A stretch of 64,000 nt of DNA from Embiotoca jacksoni. Lineage: Eukaryota > Chordata > Actinopteri > Embiotocidae. A program made the position numbers and the translations under genes. This document shows, in pieces, positions 63,121-64,000 of this stretch. Positions within the stretch are counted from its first letter, which is position 1. Every line of letters begins with the position of its first letter. The stretch spans positions 12,908,830-12,972,829 of the forward strand of contig JAKOON010000015.1 in the NCBI GenBank assembly GCA_022577435.1, read 5' to 3'. The notes beneath the pieces were generated by a model. That model was not told the origin of the DNA and did no database searches. It worked only from the letters and a program-made list of their open reading frames with translations.

Positions 63121-64000
63121 TAAGGGGTCTTAGCAGAAATAGTGGGGTCCCATAAAGCTACAAGTGTATGTTGATGAAGGCTGTGGGGACGGGAACAGGG
63201 ACAGCTCTATGGCTCTAAAAGACTAAGTGACGACCAGGAAAAAGGAGAAGTCAGTGGCAACCGATTCGTAGCTGTCTGGGGAAAACCAGCAAAACCCAAA
63301 TCTCCCTTAAAGAGAGACAGATGAGGCAGAGAAAATCGGAAAAAAGAAAATCCAGCAGAAGAAGCAGGCTAAAAAGAAACTGGAAGCAGACTGACAGAAA
63401 GAAAAGAATTAGGTGCTGTGGACTTTGCCATGCAAGCAGATATATGTAGGGTTTGGGACATAGAAAGCATAGTCATTAAGTGTTTCTCCTCAGAGACAAG
63501 TGGGATTACAGACACTGGGAGAAATCCCACAGTAGAAACTGGATGGAAACCGCTGAAACCGGTTCCCCTGGCCAATCAGAATACAGAAGAGAAAGGAAAC
63601 AGAAAGAAGAACAAGGTGATGAATAACCATGCAAGAAGAGCTGAATGGCAAATGGAAACAGCAAGATTGACAGGAGAAAAAGGTATTGCAAAAAACAAGA
63701 GGTAAAAGAAAAAAGTACACTTAAGACGACCATGTTTAGCTCCAGCACCAAGGGACCTGACCAACTGCTGTTTTCTGTCGCCATAAGACAGAGCATAGCA
63801 GCTGTTACATGAGAAATGAGTGCAATTTTGTATGCTTTGGATTCCACTATGGAGGCTGAACAATTTATTGTGCTGTACAAGTCTCCCTCAGTCCACATGA
63901 GTCATCCTACTTTACTCTGAACCCAAGACAAGAATGAAAGAAGGTTTGGTTCTTTGGTCTCAAGGTCACACTTAAGAAGCACAATACATAGAAATATATA
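63121..64000. other. Purine-rich unique DNA, no gene seen
   Basis: The plus strand is purine-rich between about 63290 and 63710. That keeps several frames open on both strands (95 codons plus, 130 and 95 minus), which overlap and show no domain. The window ends in ordinary AT-rich sequence. Confidence 0.45.

Overview
The window looks like nuclear DNA of a ray-finned fish. The retrotransposon at 45.9-47.5 kb matches Rex3 (RTE clade), there are two Tc1-like transposons of families common in fish, and several short repeats have the look of familiar fish interspersed elements. There are also eight CA/TG microsatellites of up to about 107 bp. A spiny-rayed (percomorph) teleost is my best guess, but that is inference. 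All names for mobile elements come from recall of family features, not from a database search.

I find no protein-coding gene of the host, no rRNA or intact tRNA gene, no CRISPR array and nothing bacterial. Open reading frames are short and scattered on both strands. The longest lie in the Rex3 copy (189 aa), in an unexplained minus-strand stretch at 45.5-46.0 kb (163 aa) and across microsatellites. The window is best read as a gene desert or the inside of a very long intron, built from unique AT-rich DNA with decayed transposable elements and simple repeats.

Layout: 0-2.7 kb, a TG repeat, a GA/GATA compound repeat and the 3' end of a LINE on the minus strand. 2.7-13.2 kb, mostly unique DNA. 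14.39-15.38 kb, a hAT-like non-autonomous element with terminal inverted repeats. 16-24 kb, several microsatellites and a second MITE (22.2-22.85 kb) split by a LINE 3' tail. 24.65-25.6 kb, a decayed Tc1-like element, then a TA-rich duplication and another LINE tail ending in TACC repeats. 28-34 kb, unique DNA with candidate conserved regulatory blocks, then a MITE at 33.98-34.66 kb carrying a block seen again at 51.3 kb. 35-45.9 kb, mostly unique DNA with two homeodomain-type motif clusters. 45.94-47.51 kb, Rex3. 48.13-49.14 kb, a Tc1-like deletion derivative with long inverted ends. 53.3-54.6 kb, a composite of a foldback palindrome and three tRNA-like fragments. 54.6-64 kb, mostly unique DNA.

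No convincing new biological system was found. The items most worth following up are the composite palindrome/tRNA-like region, the nested and internally deleted transposons, the recurring LINE 3' tails that end in different microsatellites, and a few motif clusters (especially 37.07-37.10 kb and 42.36-42.39 kb) that may be conserved enhancers.
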